Of a stretch of DNA of 64,000 nucleotides, positions 32,388 through 41,139 are shown piece after piece (position 1 is the stretch's first letter; each line of letters begins with the position of its first letter). Position numbers and translations under genes: made by a program. The DNA is from Flavobacterium fluvii (lineage in GTDB: Bacteria; Bacteroidota; Bacteroidia; Flavobacteriales; Flavobacteriaceae): contig NZ_FQWB01000002.1 in the NCBI RefSeq assembly GCF_900129545.1, positions 124,001 through 188,000 of the forward strand, in the 5' to 3' direction. The notes beneath the pieces are model-generated. The model was not told where the DNA came from, did no database searches, and saw only the letters and a program-made list of their open reading frames with translations.

Positions 32388-33968
32388 ATGAATACAATAC
32401 CTCAAGAATTTCAAATTACCTCATTGCTTGCACAAGATACGTACTTGGTTAATGGTGAATTAAAAAAATGGGCGGGTCAAATGACCCCAGTTTATTCCAC
32501 AATTTCTTCCACTGAAAAATACGAACCCACTTTATTGGGAACTATCCCTTTTATGGGTGAAGCAGATGCTATGGAAGCTCTCGAAGCAGCCTCGTCGGCT
32601 TACAATAATGGACAAGGTTTGTGGCCTACCATGAAAGTGGTGGATCGCATCAAGTGTATGGAGAAATTCGTTGCACAAATGAAGACCACCCGAACTGAAG
32701 TGGTTAAATTTTTGATGTGGGAAATTGGAAAATCATTGGGTGATTCTGAAAAAGAATTCGATAGAACGGTGGAGTATATTTACGATACCATCGAACATTA
32801 CAAACAATTGGACAGAAACAGTGGTCATTTTACAAAAAGCCAAGGCGTAAATGCCATGATTCGTCGTGGACCACTTGGAGTAGTTTTGTGTCTTGGACCT
32901 TACAATTATCCATTGAATGAAACTTTCTCCCTGCTTATTCCAGCATTAATAATGGGAAATACCGTGATTTTCAAGCCGGCAAAACACGGAGTTTTATTAA
33001 TTTCACCTTTATTGGAAGCTTTCAGAAGCAGTTTTCCAAAAGGGGTAATCAATGTTTTATACGGAAGAGGTCGTGAAGTGGCTTCTCCAATAATGAAATC
33101 TGGAAAAGTCGATATTTTGGCTTTGATTGGAAACAGTAAGTCTGCAATTGCCTTGCAAGACCAACATCCAAATAAAAACAGATTGCGTTTGGTTCTTGGT
33201 CTGGAAGCCAAAAATCCGGCGATTATTTTACCAGATGCCGATTTAGATTTGGCGATCCAGGAATGTATCACGGGAACATTGTCGTTTAATGGACAACGTT
33301 GCACGGCTTTGAAAGTGTTGTATGTTCACGAATCAATTGCAGCCGAATTCAACAAACGATTTGCCGCCAAAGTGGACGAACTTGTTTTCGGAAATCCTTG
33401 GGACAAATCGGTTTCGCTAACGCCATTGCCGGAGAAAGAAAAACCAGCCTATATCCAGGAATTGATTGACGATGCAACCAGTAAAGGAGCAAAAGTAATC
33501 AATGCCAAAGGAGGAGAAATTTCGGATAATTTTATATTTCCGGCAGTTTTGTTTCCAATAAACAAAGAAATGCGTGTGTATCACGAAGAGCAATTTGGAC
33601 CTGTTGTTCCTATATTGACTTTCAAGGACATTCAAGAACCTTTGAATGATATGGCGGAATCTAATTATGGACAACAAGTGAGTTTGTTCGGAAAAGACAT
33701 CAAAACCATTGCGCCGCTTATTGATACTTTGGTAAACTTGGTTTGTAGAGTAAACTTGAACAGTTCTTGTCAAAGAGGACCGGATTTATATCCTTTCACG
33801 GGTCGAAAAGATTCAGCCGTGGGAACTTTGAGTATTTTTGATGCCTTGCGTTCTTTCTCTATTAGAACATTTGTTGCTTCAAAAGACAATGAGTACAACA
33901 ATGCCATTTTACAGGAATTGTTGAACAGCAAAGAATCGAATTTCATTAACACGGATTATATCTTGTAA
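32388..33968 (+). CDS. gapN: NADP-dependent non-phosphorylating GAPDH-like aldehyde dehydrogenase
   Basis: A 526-residue aldehyde dehydrogenase. The catalytic Cys is in [10 protein letters not shown] and the general-base Glu in [12 protein letters not shown]; the cofactor region includes [20 protein letters not shown] and FKPAKHGV. The late motif [20 protein letters not shown] is close to that of GapN, which oxidises GAP to 3-phosphoglycerate with NADP. Because it borders a rhamnose cluster, oxidation of L-lactaldehyde is an alternative, but RhaEW already covers that step. It is a separate transcription unit with its own terminator. Confidence 0.85.
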   Translation: MNTIPQEFQITSLLAQDTYLVNGELKKWAGQMTPVYSTISSTEKYEPTLLGTIPFMGEADAMEALEAASSAYNNGQGLWPTMKVVDRIKCMEKFVAQMKTTRTEVVKFLMWEIGKSLGDSEKEFDRTVEYIYDTIEHYKQLDRNSGHFTKSQGVNAMIRRGPLGVVLCLGPYNYPLNETFSLLIPALIMGNTVIFKPAKHGVLLISPLLEAFRSSFPKGVINVLYGRGREVASPIMKSGKVDILALIGNSKSAIALQDQHPNKNRLRLVLGLEAKNPAIILPDADLDLAIQECITGTLSFNGQRCTALKVLYVHESIAAEFNKRFAAKVDELVFGNPWDKSVSLTPLPEKEKPAYIQELIDDATSKGAKVINAKGGEISDNFIFPAVLFPINKEMRVYHEEQFGPVVPILTFKDIQEPLNDMAESNYGQQVSLFGKDIKTIAPLIDTLVNLVCRVNLNSSCQRGPDLYPFTGRKDSAVGTLSIFDALRSFSIRTFVASKDNEYNNAILQELLNSKESNFINTDYIL

Positions 33969-33994
33969 TTGTTTATGAGAATCCATTTCAATAC

Positions 33995-34037
33995 AAACCC
34001 GACAGTTTTTTTTAAGCTGTCGGGTTTAATTTTTTTA
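33995..34037 (+). terminator. Intrinsic terminator after the aldehyde dehydrogenase
   Basis: AAACCCGACAG (33995-34005) and CTGTCGGGTTT (34017-34027) form a perfect 11-bp stem, followed by a T-rich tail. Confidence 0.9.
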
Positions 34038-34130
34038 ATAACATGCTCTTAAAATATTATTTTTAGGATTAGGCATTTTGTTTTGCACTAATTGTTATTT
34101 TTACACTTCAATTTTTTACTCAATATAATT

Positions 34131-34895
34131 ATGTTTTCATTACAAAATAAAAAAGCGGTGGTTACCGGTGGTGGTAGCGGAATCGGAAAGGCAATTGCAA
34201 GTCTGTTTGCAAAACAAGGTGCGGAAGTGCATATCGTGGAATTGACCGAAGAAAGTGCCAAAGAAGCTGTTGCGGAAATTAGTGCTGCAGGAGGAAAAGT
34301 TTTTTCCCACGCTTGCAATGTGGCCAGTCAACAAGAAGTATTGGCAACATTCGAAAAAATCGGTAATATCAATATTTTGATCAACAATGCAGGAATTGCG
34401 CACGTGGGAAAAGTGGAAACCACGCCCGAAGCCGATTTTGACCGAGTGATGAGCGTAAACGTAAAAGGAGTTTACAATTGTTTGTATGCGGCCATACCGC
34501 AATTGCGACTTTCGGGTGGCGGCGTTATCCTCAATATGGCATCCATTGCCGTTTGGGTGGGATTGTCGGATCGATTTGCTTACTCCACAGCGAAAGGTGC
34601 GGTAATGTCGATGACTTTGTCTGTTGCCAAAGATTATATTGGCGAAAATATTCGTTGCAATTCGATGTCGCCAGCACGAGTACACACTCCTTTTGTGGAT
34701 GGATTTATTGCCAAGAACTATCCAGACAATCAAGACGAAATGTTCGATAAATTGTCGAAATCACAACCGATAGGTCGTATGGGAAAACCAGAAGAAGTAG
34801 CAGCCTTGGCCTTGTTTTTATGCAGTGACGAAGCTGGTTTTATCACGGGTAGCGATTATCCTATCGACGGAGGATTTATTAAATTGAATAGCTAA
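34131..34895 (+). CDS. SDR oxidoreductase, 2-keto-3-deoxy-sugar-acid or sugar dehydrogenase type
   Basis: A 254-residue short-chain dehydrogenase: cofactor loop VVTGGGSGIGKAIA, INNAGIAHVG, and the active site Ser in NMASIAVWVG with YSTAKGAVMS (Tyr and Lys). The C-terminus ends GSDYPIDGGFIKLNS. Its close pairing with an FAH-family hydrolase suggests a 2-keto-3-deoxy-L-fuconate/rhamnonate dehydrogenase, as in the non-phosphorylative fucose and rhamnose routes of Xanthomonas and Sphingomonas; a simple L-fucose or L-rhamnose dehydrogenase is an alternative. I start at ATG 34131 because the frame upstream opens only with TTG. Confidence 0.85.
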   Translation: MFSLQNKKAVVTGGGSGIGKAIASLFAKQGAEVHIVELTEESAKEAVAEISAAGGKVFSHACNVASQQEVLATFEKIGNINILINNAGIAHVGKVETTPEADFDRVMSVNVKGVYNCLYAAIPQLRLSGGGVILNMASIAVWVGLSDRFAYSTAKGAVMSMTLSVAKDYIGENIRCNSMSPARVHTPFVDGFIAKNYPDNQDEMFDKLSKSQPIGRMGKPEEVAALALFLCSDEAGFITGSDYPIDGGFIKLNS

Positions 34896-34925
34896 ATAAA
34901 ATACTAATAAAATAAAAAGAGAAAG

Positions 34926-35780
34926 ATGAAACTGATACGTTTTGGAGAAGCGGGTAAAGAGAAACCGGGAGTTTTAATTGGAGAAAAAAGATGGGATGTT
35001 TCCTCTATCGTAACTGATTATAACGAAGCATTTTTTGAGGAAAATGGATTGGAAAAATTAAAAAAAGCATTGGAAAGCAATCCTTCATTACCAGAAGTTG
35101 CTGATACAGTTCGTTTGGGATCTCCAGTGGCAAGACCTTCCAAAATTATTTGCATTGGATTGAATTATGTGGATCATTGCGTGGAAACAGGAGCGCCGAT
35201 TCCAACCGAACCCATTATTTTCTTCAAATCGACAACTGCTTTGTGTGGGCCAAACGACGATTTGGTGATTCCAAAAAATAGCGAAAAAACCGATTGGGAA
35301 ATTGAATTGGCATTTGTGGTAGGAAAGAAAGCCAGTTATGTTGACGAAGCTGATGCAATGGATTATGTGGCTGGATATTGCTTGCACAACGATTATAGTG
35401 AAAGAGCTTTTCAATTGGAACGCGGCGGACAATGGGCAAAAGGAAAGGGTTGCGATACTTTCGCACCACTTGGCCCCTTTATGGCCACGACAGACGAAAT
35501 TGCCGATGTGAATAATTTGTCAATGTGGTTGACCGTGAATGGTAAAACCTATCAAAATAGTAACTCTTTGAATTTAGTGTTCAAAATTCCTTATTTGGTT
35601 CACTATTTGAGCCAGTTCATGACTTTGCTTCCAGGCGACGTGATTAGTACGGGAACGCCTCCAGGAGTTGGTTTGGGAATCAAGCCAAATCCAGTATATA
35701 TCAAAGCAGGCGATGTAATTGAATTGGGAATGGAAGGATTGGGTTCCAGCAAACAAGTTGCGGTTGCTTACAAGAAATAA
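34926..35780 (+). CDS. Fumarylacetoacetate hydrolase family protein, likely 2,4-diketo-3-deoxy-sugar-acid hydrolase
   Basis: A 284-residue FAH-fold enzyme: the core begins at IICIGLNYVDHCVETG, metal-binding acids lie in KTDWEIELAFVVGKKA, and HNDYSERAFQLERGGQWAKG and GDVISTGTPPGVGLG follow. This subgroup hydrolyses 2,4-diketo-3-deoxy-L-fuconate or -rhamnonate to pyruvate and L-lactate. It follows the SDR gene by 30 bases, so the two would act consecutively. L-lactate formed here could feed LutABC, but the upstream steps of that route are not in this window. Confidence 0.85.
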   Translation: MKLIRFGEAGKEKPGVLIGEKRWDVSSIVTDYNEAFFEENGLEKLKKALESNPSLPEVADTVRLGSPVARPSKIICIGLNYVDHCVETGAPIPTEPIIFFKSTTALCGPNDDLVIPKNSEKTDWEIELAFVVGKKASYVDEADAMDYVAGYCLHNDYSERAFQLERGGQWAKGKGCDTFAPLGPFMATTDEIADVNNLSMWLTVNGKTYQNSNSLNLVFKIPYLVHYLSQFMTLLPGDVISTGTPPGVGLGIKPNPVYIKAGDVIELGMEGLGSSKQVAVAYKK

Positions 35781-35800
35781 TTTTTCAAAAAGATTATAAA

Positions 35801-35833
35801 AAAAACAGCGGGATTTTTCACGCTGTTTTTTTT
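35801..35833. terminator. Terminator between the FAH gene and the convergent regulator
   Basis: AAAAACAGCG (35801-35810) and CGCTGTTTTT (35821-35830) form a 10-bp stem with flanking A and T runs, so it can work for both converging genes. Confidence 0.88.
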
Positions 35834-35861
35834 ATGGTTTTAAATCTCTGAAAGATTAAAC

Positions 35862-36908
35862 TTAAATCGAATTCCTGTCTATAAAATTAAAAGGAACTTT
35901 TATCTTTCCTTTTTCGCCGTTAAGAATCATTCGAGCTGCGGTTTCACCCATTACCTTGAAATCGGTTGAAATTACCGTTATGCCAAGTAATTCTTTTAGT
36001 GGAGTGTCATTATAGGATATTACTCCAATGTCTTTTCCCAAAACCAATTCGTCATCCCTTATTTGTTTTACCAGATTAACCAAGTCGGATTCTTCAATGG
36101 TAATAAACAAGTCCCCTTTTTTAAGGATCATGTCGGCATATACATGATTGTGGATTTCAAAATTCAAGGAATTTTCGATGCAAAACTTTTTGAATCCAAT
36201 CAAAATCCTTCTTGGGTAAGGATAGATTGCATTTTCGGGATAAATTAAAATTAATTTTTTATATTTTGCTATTTTGTCAATGCCCTCACTTAGGGCTTGG
36301 TAGATGTCGTTTTCAAAATCTTGGTAAACTTCCAGTATTTCGCCATCCATTCCAAGTTTTATGTTGTCCATAATGACAAGCTTTTCTTTGGGTAAACTTT
36401 TTATGGCTTTTACCACTTCATCGGTATAACTGATGTGTTTTAGGCTGTCCGTTTTGAAGTGTGGCATTATTACATAGTAATCATAGTCGTTTTTGTATTT
36501 GTCCAGCAGGTTCAAAAACAAGGTTTCGTCACAATGGTAAATATGCAAATCGGTATGTGAATTGGCTCCAATACCATTAACAAAAGCATTGTAAGTGGCC
36601 ATTTTATAGGAACTTAATTTATTGAATAAAAACAAGATGTTTACCTTGGAAATTAGTTTGGTCCTGGTAATATAATAACCCTTGCCTTTTATGGATGAAA
36701 TTACTTTTCTTTCCTTGAGGATATTATAGGCCTTTTCCACGGTATCCCTCGACATGTAAAATTCCTCGCTAAGGATGTTGATCGACGGGATTTTTTGGTC
36801 TATTTTCAGATTGCCATTGGCTACATTAAAAATAATGGAGTCCACGATTTGCTGATACTTCGGCACTCGTGAATCTTCGTCAATCTTAATAAATTTAATC
36901 ATGTTCAT
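35862..36908 (-). CDS. GntR-type winged-helix regulator with LacI/periplasmic-binding-like sensor domain
   Basis: The 348 residues have an N-terminal GntR winged helix (about 12-80: VPKYQQIVDSIIFNVANG, SRDTVEKAYNILKERKVI, GKGYYI) and a long C-terminal domain resembling LacI-type sugar-binding folds (about 90-345: NILFLFNKLSSYKMATYNAF, VISYNDTPLKELLGITVIST, METAARMIL-type end). This is the architecture of Bacteroidetes sugar regulators such as those of fucose and rhamnose clusters. It is divergent from rhaT, so control of the rhamnose genes is the obvious prediction; the effector is not known. Confidence 0.87.
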   Translation of the reverse strand: MNMIKFIKIDEDSRVPKYQQIVDSIIFNVANGNLKIDQKIPSINILSEEFYMSRDTVEKAYNILKERKVISSIKGKGYYITRTKLISKVNILFLFNKLSSYKMATYNAFVNGIGANSHTDLHIYHCDETLFLNLLDKYKNDYDYYVIMPHFKTDSLKHISYTDEVVKAIKSLPKEKLVIMDNIKLGMDGEILEVYQDFENDIYQALSEGIDKIAKYKKLILIYPENAIYPYPRRILIGFKKFCIENSLNFEIHNHVYADMILKKGDLFITIEESDLVNLVKQIRDDELVLGKDIGVISYNDTPLKELLGITVISTDFKVMGETAARMILNGEKGKIKVPFNFIDRNSI

Positions 36909-37116
36909 GTTTAATAAATTATACCTATTTCAGGTAATTTATATTTCAAACCGTTGCCGTTTCGTTTAAGTCTAGTTCAGAAAAAGGAATGTTCTTGTTT
37001 CTAATTCCTTTAAATCTCCAAATTTTAGTTTCATTGAAAGTTTAGAACTAAATTCAATTGATGAGATTTTAGTGGTTTTCACTTTTTTGAATGAAGAGCA
37101 CCATATAATTATATCG

Positions 37117-37130
37117 TTTGCGCAAATATA
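37117..37130 (-). promoter_or_regulatory. Regulator -7 box overlapped by a TTTGCGCAAA palindrome
   Basis: TATATTTG on the minus strand (37130-37123) matches the -7 consensus; the 10-bp palindrome TTTGCGCAAA (37117-37126) overlaps it. A CG-centred palindrome over the promoter would suit autoregulation, but the same 10-mer also occurs at 492-501 near ffh, so it may be incidental. Confidence 0.4.
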
Positions 37131-37356
37131 ATATTAAAAATAAAAGTGTTGCTATTAAAAATGATTTTATAACATTGATTTCTGATGAAAAGTATGAAAA
37201 GTAATAAAGAAGCCTTGGTGTTGGTGTCTTAGAAAGAATGGTTTTTGTGGATTTTGTTTTGAAAACCTTATTTTTTGTTATTGTCCATTTTTTTTGAAAT
37301 ACGGATTTAGGCGTAAATTATCTAACATTAAAAAAAGATATTGTTAAAAAGTGCTG

Positions 37357-37390
37357 TTGGTTAAATAGTTATAAATTTTTAGTAAATTTG
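37357..37390 (+). promoter_or_regulatory. Candidate rhaT promoter
   Basis: TTG (37357-37359), a 23-base spacer and TAAATTTG (37383-37390) match the flavobacterial consensus at its upper spacing limit. Confidence 0.45.
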
Positions 37391-37583
37391 GTAGGGAAAT
37401 TTAAAACCGCTTTCTAGTTTGGCAGGTGTTTCTAGCTAAAATCTTAATTTGTAGCGATAAATCAGGAGTTTACATTGAAATTATTTTTGATTTTTTTTAT
37501 TCTTCATGACAAGAATGGAGGGGGAATCAAGGCTTTTTGGTTTGTATAATTTGTTTATGGGTAAAAACAGCTGTTCTGGTAAA

Positions 37584-37600
37584 GGATAGTACAGGATAGT
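37584..37600 (+). promoter_or_regulatory. 10-bp-spaced direct repeat upstream of rhaT
   Basis: GGATAGT occurs at 37584-37590 and 37594-37600, exactly one helical turn apart, 87 bases before the rhaT ATG. A nearby palindrome AACAGCTGTT lies at 37566-37575. Either could bind a regulator. Confidence 0.35.
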
Positions 37601-37686
37601 TTACTCTTCCTTATTCTTTTATTTTACGACACTATAACGATTGACCTTAAACCAAATTATAAAATAACCATTAATCTAATTATCAA

Positions 37687-38742
37687 ATGCAAGTATTACT
37701 CGGAATTATTTTTCACTCCATAGGAGGTTTTTCATCAGGAAGTTTTTATATGCCTTTCAAAAAGGTCAGGGGATGGGCTTGGGAAAGTTATTGGATTGTA
37801 GGAGGATTTTTCTCTTGGTTGATCGTTCCGCCACTTGCGGCTTATTTGACTGTTCCGGGATTTGTTGACATTATCAGTAATACAGCTCCAGCGATAAAAG
37901 CGGTTACTTATTCTATGGGATTGATTTGGGGAATCGGGGGACTTACTTATGGTCTTGGTGTTCGCTATTTGGGAATGTCATTGGGTAATTCAATAACCTT
38001 GGGTTTTTGTTCGGCTTTTGGGGCGTTGGTTCCTTCCATATATTATAACTTTTATCCTGTAGCTGGCAAAACATCTTTTACCGACATGTTGCACAGCACT
38101 GGTGGGCAAATGGTTTTGTTGGGAGTCGTGGTATGTTTGCTGGGAATCGCTTTCTCGGGTAGAGCAGGCATGCTCAAGGAACTTGATTTTGAAGGGGCAG
38201 ATACGACGCATATTAGAGATAAAGATTTTAGCTTGGTAAAAGGGCTTATCATAGCAATTATTTCAGGTATTTTGAGCTCTTTTTTCAATTTTGGTATTGA
38301 AGCTGGAAAACCAATGGCTGATGAAGCGGTTGCTCAAGGTTTTAATCCCTTGTTTCAAAACAATGTAACTTACATTGTGATACTTTGGGGTGGATTGACA
38401 GTCAACTTTATATGGTGTATGTATCTTAACTTTAAAAACAAAACATTTGGTGATTATGCCAACAGCCAAACGCCAATAACCAAAAACATTTTGTTTTCGG
38501 CTTTGGCAGGTACAATGTGGTTTTTGCAATTCTTCTTTTATGGAATGGGGGAAAGCAAATTGGGTAACGGAGCCAGTTCTTGGATTTTGCACATGGCGAC
38601 GATTATTTTGACGGCCAACTTTTGGGGATTTTACTTGAAAGAATGGACAGGTGTTTCGAAAAAAACCTTCAGTACATTCCTTATTGGCATCGGTCTTATC
38701 CTTGCCTCGATTGTGATAGTGGGGATTGGAAATTCACTTTAA
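37687..38742 (+). CDS. rhaT: L-rhamnose-proton symporter
   Basis: A 351-residue inner-membrane protein with about ten hydrophobic segments and the RhaT-family start GIIFHSIGGFSSGSFYMPFK. Also visible are WGIGGLTYGLGVRYLGMSLG and FFNFGIEAGKPMADEA. RhaT imports L-rhamnose (and L-lyxose in E. coli) with protons. It heads the rha gene set, followed by rhaEW after 40 bases, and divergently faces the GntR-LacI-like regulator. Confidence 0.93.
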   Translation: MQVLLGIIFHSIGGFSSGSFYMPFKKVRGWAWESYWIVGGFFSWLIVPPLAAYLTVPGFVDIISNTAPAIKAVTYSMGLIWGIGGLTYGLGVRYLGMSLGNSITLGFCSAFGALVPSIYYNFYPVAGKTSFTDMLHSTGGQMVLLGVVVCLLGIAFSGRAGMLKELDFEGADTTHIRDKDFSLVKGLIIAIISGILSSFFNFGIEAGKPMADEAVAQGFNPLFQNNVTYIVILWGGLTVNFIWCMYLNFKNKTFGDYANSQTPITKNILFSALAGTMWFLQFFFYGMGESKLGNGASSWILHMATIILTANFWGFYLKEWTGVSKKTFSTFLIGIGLILASIVIVGIGNSL

Positions 38743-38782
38743 TGCGGAATAAAAAAAATATTAATATAAATATATAACAACA

Positions 38783-40924
38783 ATGTCAAATATAAATTCA
38801 AACAACATGACTTTTAAGCACGTAAGCTACCTATGGGATGAAGAAAAGGCTGCAGCATTAGCAGGAGATGAAGTAGCACTTTTTATTTACCGTTCCAATT
38901 TATTGGGAGCGGATTTAAGATTAACAAACTACGGAGGTGGAAACACTTCTGTAAAAATCACGGACAAAGACCCTTTGACAGGAGCTCCTTCTGAAGTGAT
39001 GTGGATTAAAGGTTCTGGTGGAGACATTGGAACATTGACAAAATCAGGTTGTGCAGCACTTTATTTGGAAAGGTTGCTAAACCTTGAAAACGTATATAGA
39101 GGAATTGAATTCGAAGATGAAATGGTTGAATTGTTCAATCACTGTATTTTTGACTTGGCTTCCAAAGCGCCTTCCATTGATACGCCATTGCACGGTTTCT
39201 TGCCTTTCAAGCACATTGACCACTTGCATCCAGATGCTGCAATTGCCATTGCTGCCGCAAAAGATGGTGCGAAAATCACCGAAGAATTGTTCAACGGAGA
39301 AATCGGTTGGGTGGGATGGCAACGTCCAGGTTTTGACCTTGGATTGCAAATGCGCGCTTGTCTTCAAGAAGCTGAAGCAAAAGGAAAAAAACTAAAAGGA
39401 GTAATGTTGGGTTCTCACGGTTTGTTTACTTGGGGTGACACGGCTTACGAAAGTTATGTAAACACACTTGAAGTTATCGAAAAGTGTGCAGAATATTTAG
39501 AGTCTAACTATGGTAAAACTCGTCCAGTATTTGGAGGTCAAAAAATAGAAAGTCTTCCAGTTGATGCCCGTAAATTGCAAGCTGCAAAATTGGCTCCAAT
39601 CTTGAGAGGTTTCTGTTCTTCAGAACGTAAAATGATTGGTCACTATACTGATGATTCTAGAGTATTGGAATTCATCAACTCTAATGATTTGGAAAAATTG
39701 GCTCCTCTTGGAACTTCTTGCCCTGACCACTTCTTGCGTACCAAAATCAGTCCGTTGGTAATTGAATTGGCTCCAAACGAAGATTTATCTGATGTGGAAG
39801 CAATCAAAGCAAAGTTAGCTCCAGCTTTTGAAGCTTACCGTCAAATGTACTCTGAGTACTATAACACTTGCAAAAAATCAAACTCACCAGCAATGCGTGA
39901 TCCAAACCCGGTTGTAATTTTATATCCTGGAGTTGGTATGTTTACTTTTGCAAAAGACAAAACAATGGCTCGTTTGGCATCTGAATATTATACAAATGCC
40001 GTAAACGTGATGAAAGGTGCTGAAGCAGTTTCAGAATATACTTCATTGCCACGTCAAGAAGCTTTCGATATCGAATATTGGTTGCTTGAAGAAGCTAAAT
40101 TGCAACGTATGCCAAAACCAAAAGCATTATCTGGAAGAATTGCCTTGATTACAGGTTCTGCAGGAGGAATTGGAAAAGCTATCGCCAAGAAATTTGCTGA
40201 AGAAGGAGCTTGCGTGGTTATCAACGACATCAACGAAGAGCGTTTGGCTGGAGCCACGGCTGATTTTACCAAAGCTTTTGGTAAAGATGCAGTTTCAAGC
40301 ACTTTATTGAACGTGACAGATGAAAAAAGTACTGAATTAGCATTGGATGCAGCTTGTTTGGCATTTGGTGGAGCAGACATCATCGTGAATAATGCGGGAA
40401 TCAGTATTTCTAAATCTATTGCAGAACATTCTTTGGAAGAGTGGGACAGATTGTATGATATTTTGGTAAAAGGACAATTTATTGTTTCTAAAGCTGGAAT
40501 TGAAGTAATGCGCAAACAAGGTTTTGGTGGAGATATCGTGAATATCGTATCTAAAAATGCAGTAGTTGCAGGACCAAACAATCCTGGATATGGTTCAGCT
40601 AAAGCGGCTCAAGCTCACTTGACTCGTTTGATGGCTGCCGAATTGGGAGCAGACAAAATCCGCGTGAATACGGTAAACCCTGATGCGGTAATCTCTGATT
40701 CCAATATTTGGTCAGGTGGTTGGGCTGAAGGACGTGCAAAAGCTTACGGTATCACCGTTGCTGAATTGCCTGCATACTATGCAAAACGTACTTTATTGAA
40801 TGAAATCATATTGCCGGATGATATTGCCAATGCTTGTTTTGCATTCGTGGGAGGCTTGTTGGGTAAATCAACAGGAAATGCCTTGAATGTGGACGGTGGT
40901 GTATCAATGGGCTTCTATAGATAA
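38783..40924 (+). CDS. rhaEW: Bifunctional rhamnulose-1-phosphate aldolase / L-lactaldehyde dehydrogenase
   Basis: A 713-residue fusion. The N-terminal part (about 1-420) is a class II aldolase/adducin domain with NLLGADLRLTNYGGGNTSVK and the metal-binding HGFLPFKHIDHLHPDA and LGSHGLFTWG. The C-terminal part (about 430-713) is an SDR domain with LITGSAGGIGKAIAKKF, VNNAGISISKS and YGSAKAAQAHL. The pair splits L-rhamnulose 1-phosphate to DHAP and L-lactaldehyde and oxidises the latter to L-lactate. It is the YuxG-type enzyme found in Bacillus and many Bacteroidetes. It is followed by rhaI after 215 bases with two weak hairpins. Confidence 0.93.
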   Translation: MSNINSNNMTFKHVSYLWDEEKAAALAGDEVALFIYRSNLLGADLRLTNYGGGNTSVKITDKDPLTGAPSEVMWIKGSGGDIGTLTKSGCAALYLERLLNLENVYRGIEFEDEMVELFNHCIFDLASKAPSIDTPLHGFLPFKHIDHLHPDAAIAIAAAKDGAKITEELFNGEIGWVGWQRPGFDLGLQMRACLQEAEAKGKKLKGVMLGSHGLFTWGDTAYESYVNTLEVIEKCAEYLESNYGKTRPVFGGQKIESLPVDARKLQAAKLAPILRGFCSSERKMIGHYTDDSRVLEFINSNDLEKLAPLGTSCPDHFLRTKISPLVIELAPNEDLSDVEAIKAKLAPAFEAYRQMYSEYYNTCKKSNSPAMRDPNPVVILYPGVGMFTFAKDKTMARLASEYYTNAVNVMKGAEAVSEYTSLPRQEAFDIEYWLLEEAKLQRMPKPKALSGRIALITGSAGGIGKAIAKKFAEEGACVVINDINEERLAGATADFTKAFGKDAVSSTLLNVTDEKSTELALDAACLAFGGADIIVNNAGISISKSIAEHSLEEWDRLYDILVKGQFIVSKAGIEVMRKQGFGGDIVNIVSKNAVVAGPNNPGYGSAKAAQAHLTRLMAAELGADKIRVNTVNPDAVISDSNIWSGGWAEGRAKAYGITVAELPAYYAKRTLLNEIILPDDIANACFAFVGGLLGKSTGNALNVDGGVSMGFYR

Positions 40925-40934
40925 GAGCTGCTTG

Positions 40935-40960
40935 TAAAAGCGCAGTAACATTCGCTTTTA
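40935..40960 (+). repeat. Hairpin after rhaEW
   Basis: TAAAAGCG (40935-40942) and CGCTTTTA (40953-40960) form an 8-bp perfect stem 11 bases after the rhaEW stop. No T-run follows, so it may stabilise or process the mRNA. Confidence 0.5.
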
Positions 40961-41008
40961 TAGATAATAATACTACTTTGGTTTGGTTAGTAGTTAAGTT
41001 GATTTTTC

Positions 41009-41032
41009 TAACGTCCGATATTTCGGGCGTTA
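41009..41032. repeat. Second hairpin in the rhaEW-rhaI spacer
   Basis: TAACGTCCGA and TCGGGCGTTA make a 10-bp stem with one wobble and a TATT loop. No T-run follows. Two hairpins in one spacer suggest differential expression of the flanking genes. Confidence 0.5.
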
Positions 41033-41139
41033 GATTATCTAAAATCTGCAAACAATACAATCACGAAGACTTTTTTAAAGTAACTTCAACCCAGTAATGG
41101 GTAAAGAAGTTTTATATTTAATTTTAAAATAAAAATATT

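Larger units (their letters stand above)
36909..37686. other. 778-base divergent control region between the regulator and rhaT
   Basis: No gene seen. It holds the regulator's candidate -7 box with an overlapping palindrome (37117-37130), the rhaT promoter candidate (37357-37390), a 10-bp palindrome AACAGCTGTT (37566-37575) and a helical-turn direct repeat GGATAGT-N3-GGATAGT (37584-37600). The rhaT mRNA would have an unusually long 5' leader of nearly 300 bases. Confidence 0.6.

Noticed and set aside
34140-34733. 197-codon minus-strand frame opposite the SDR gene
   Set aside because: Antisense shadow of an intact SDR with all active-site residues.
37391-37686. Riboswitch in the long rhaT leader
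   Set aside because: The leader is AT-rich and I could not recognise any known riboswitch core or a terminator/antiterminator pair.
40054-40581. 175-codon minus-strand frame inside rhaEW
   Set aside because: Lies opposite the clear SDR domain of RhaEW; shadow frame.
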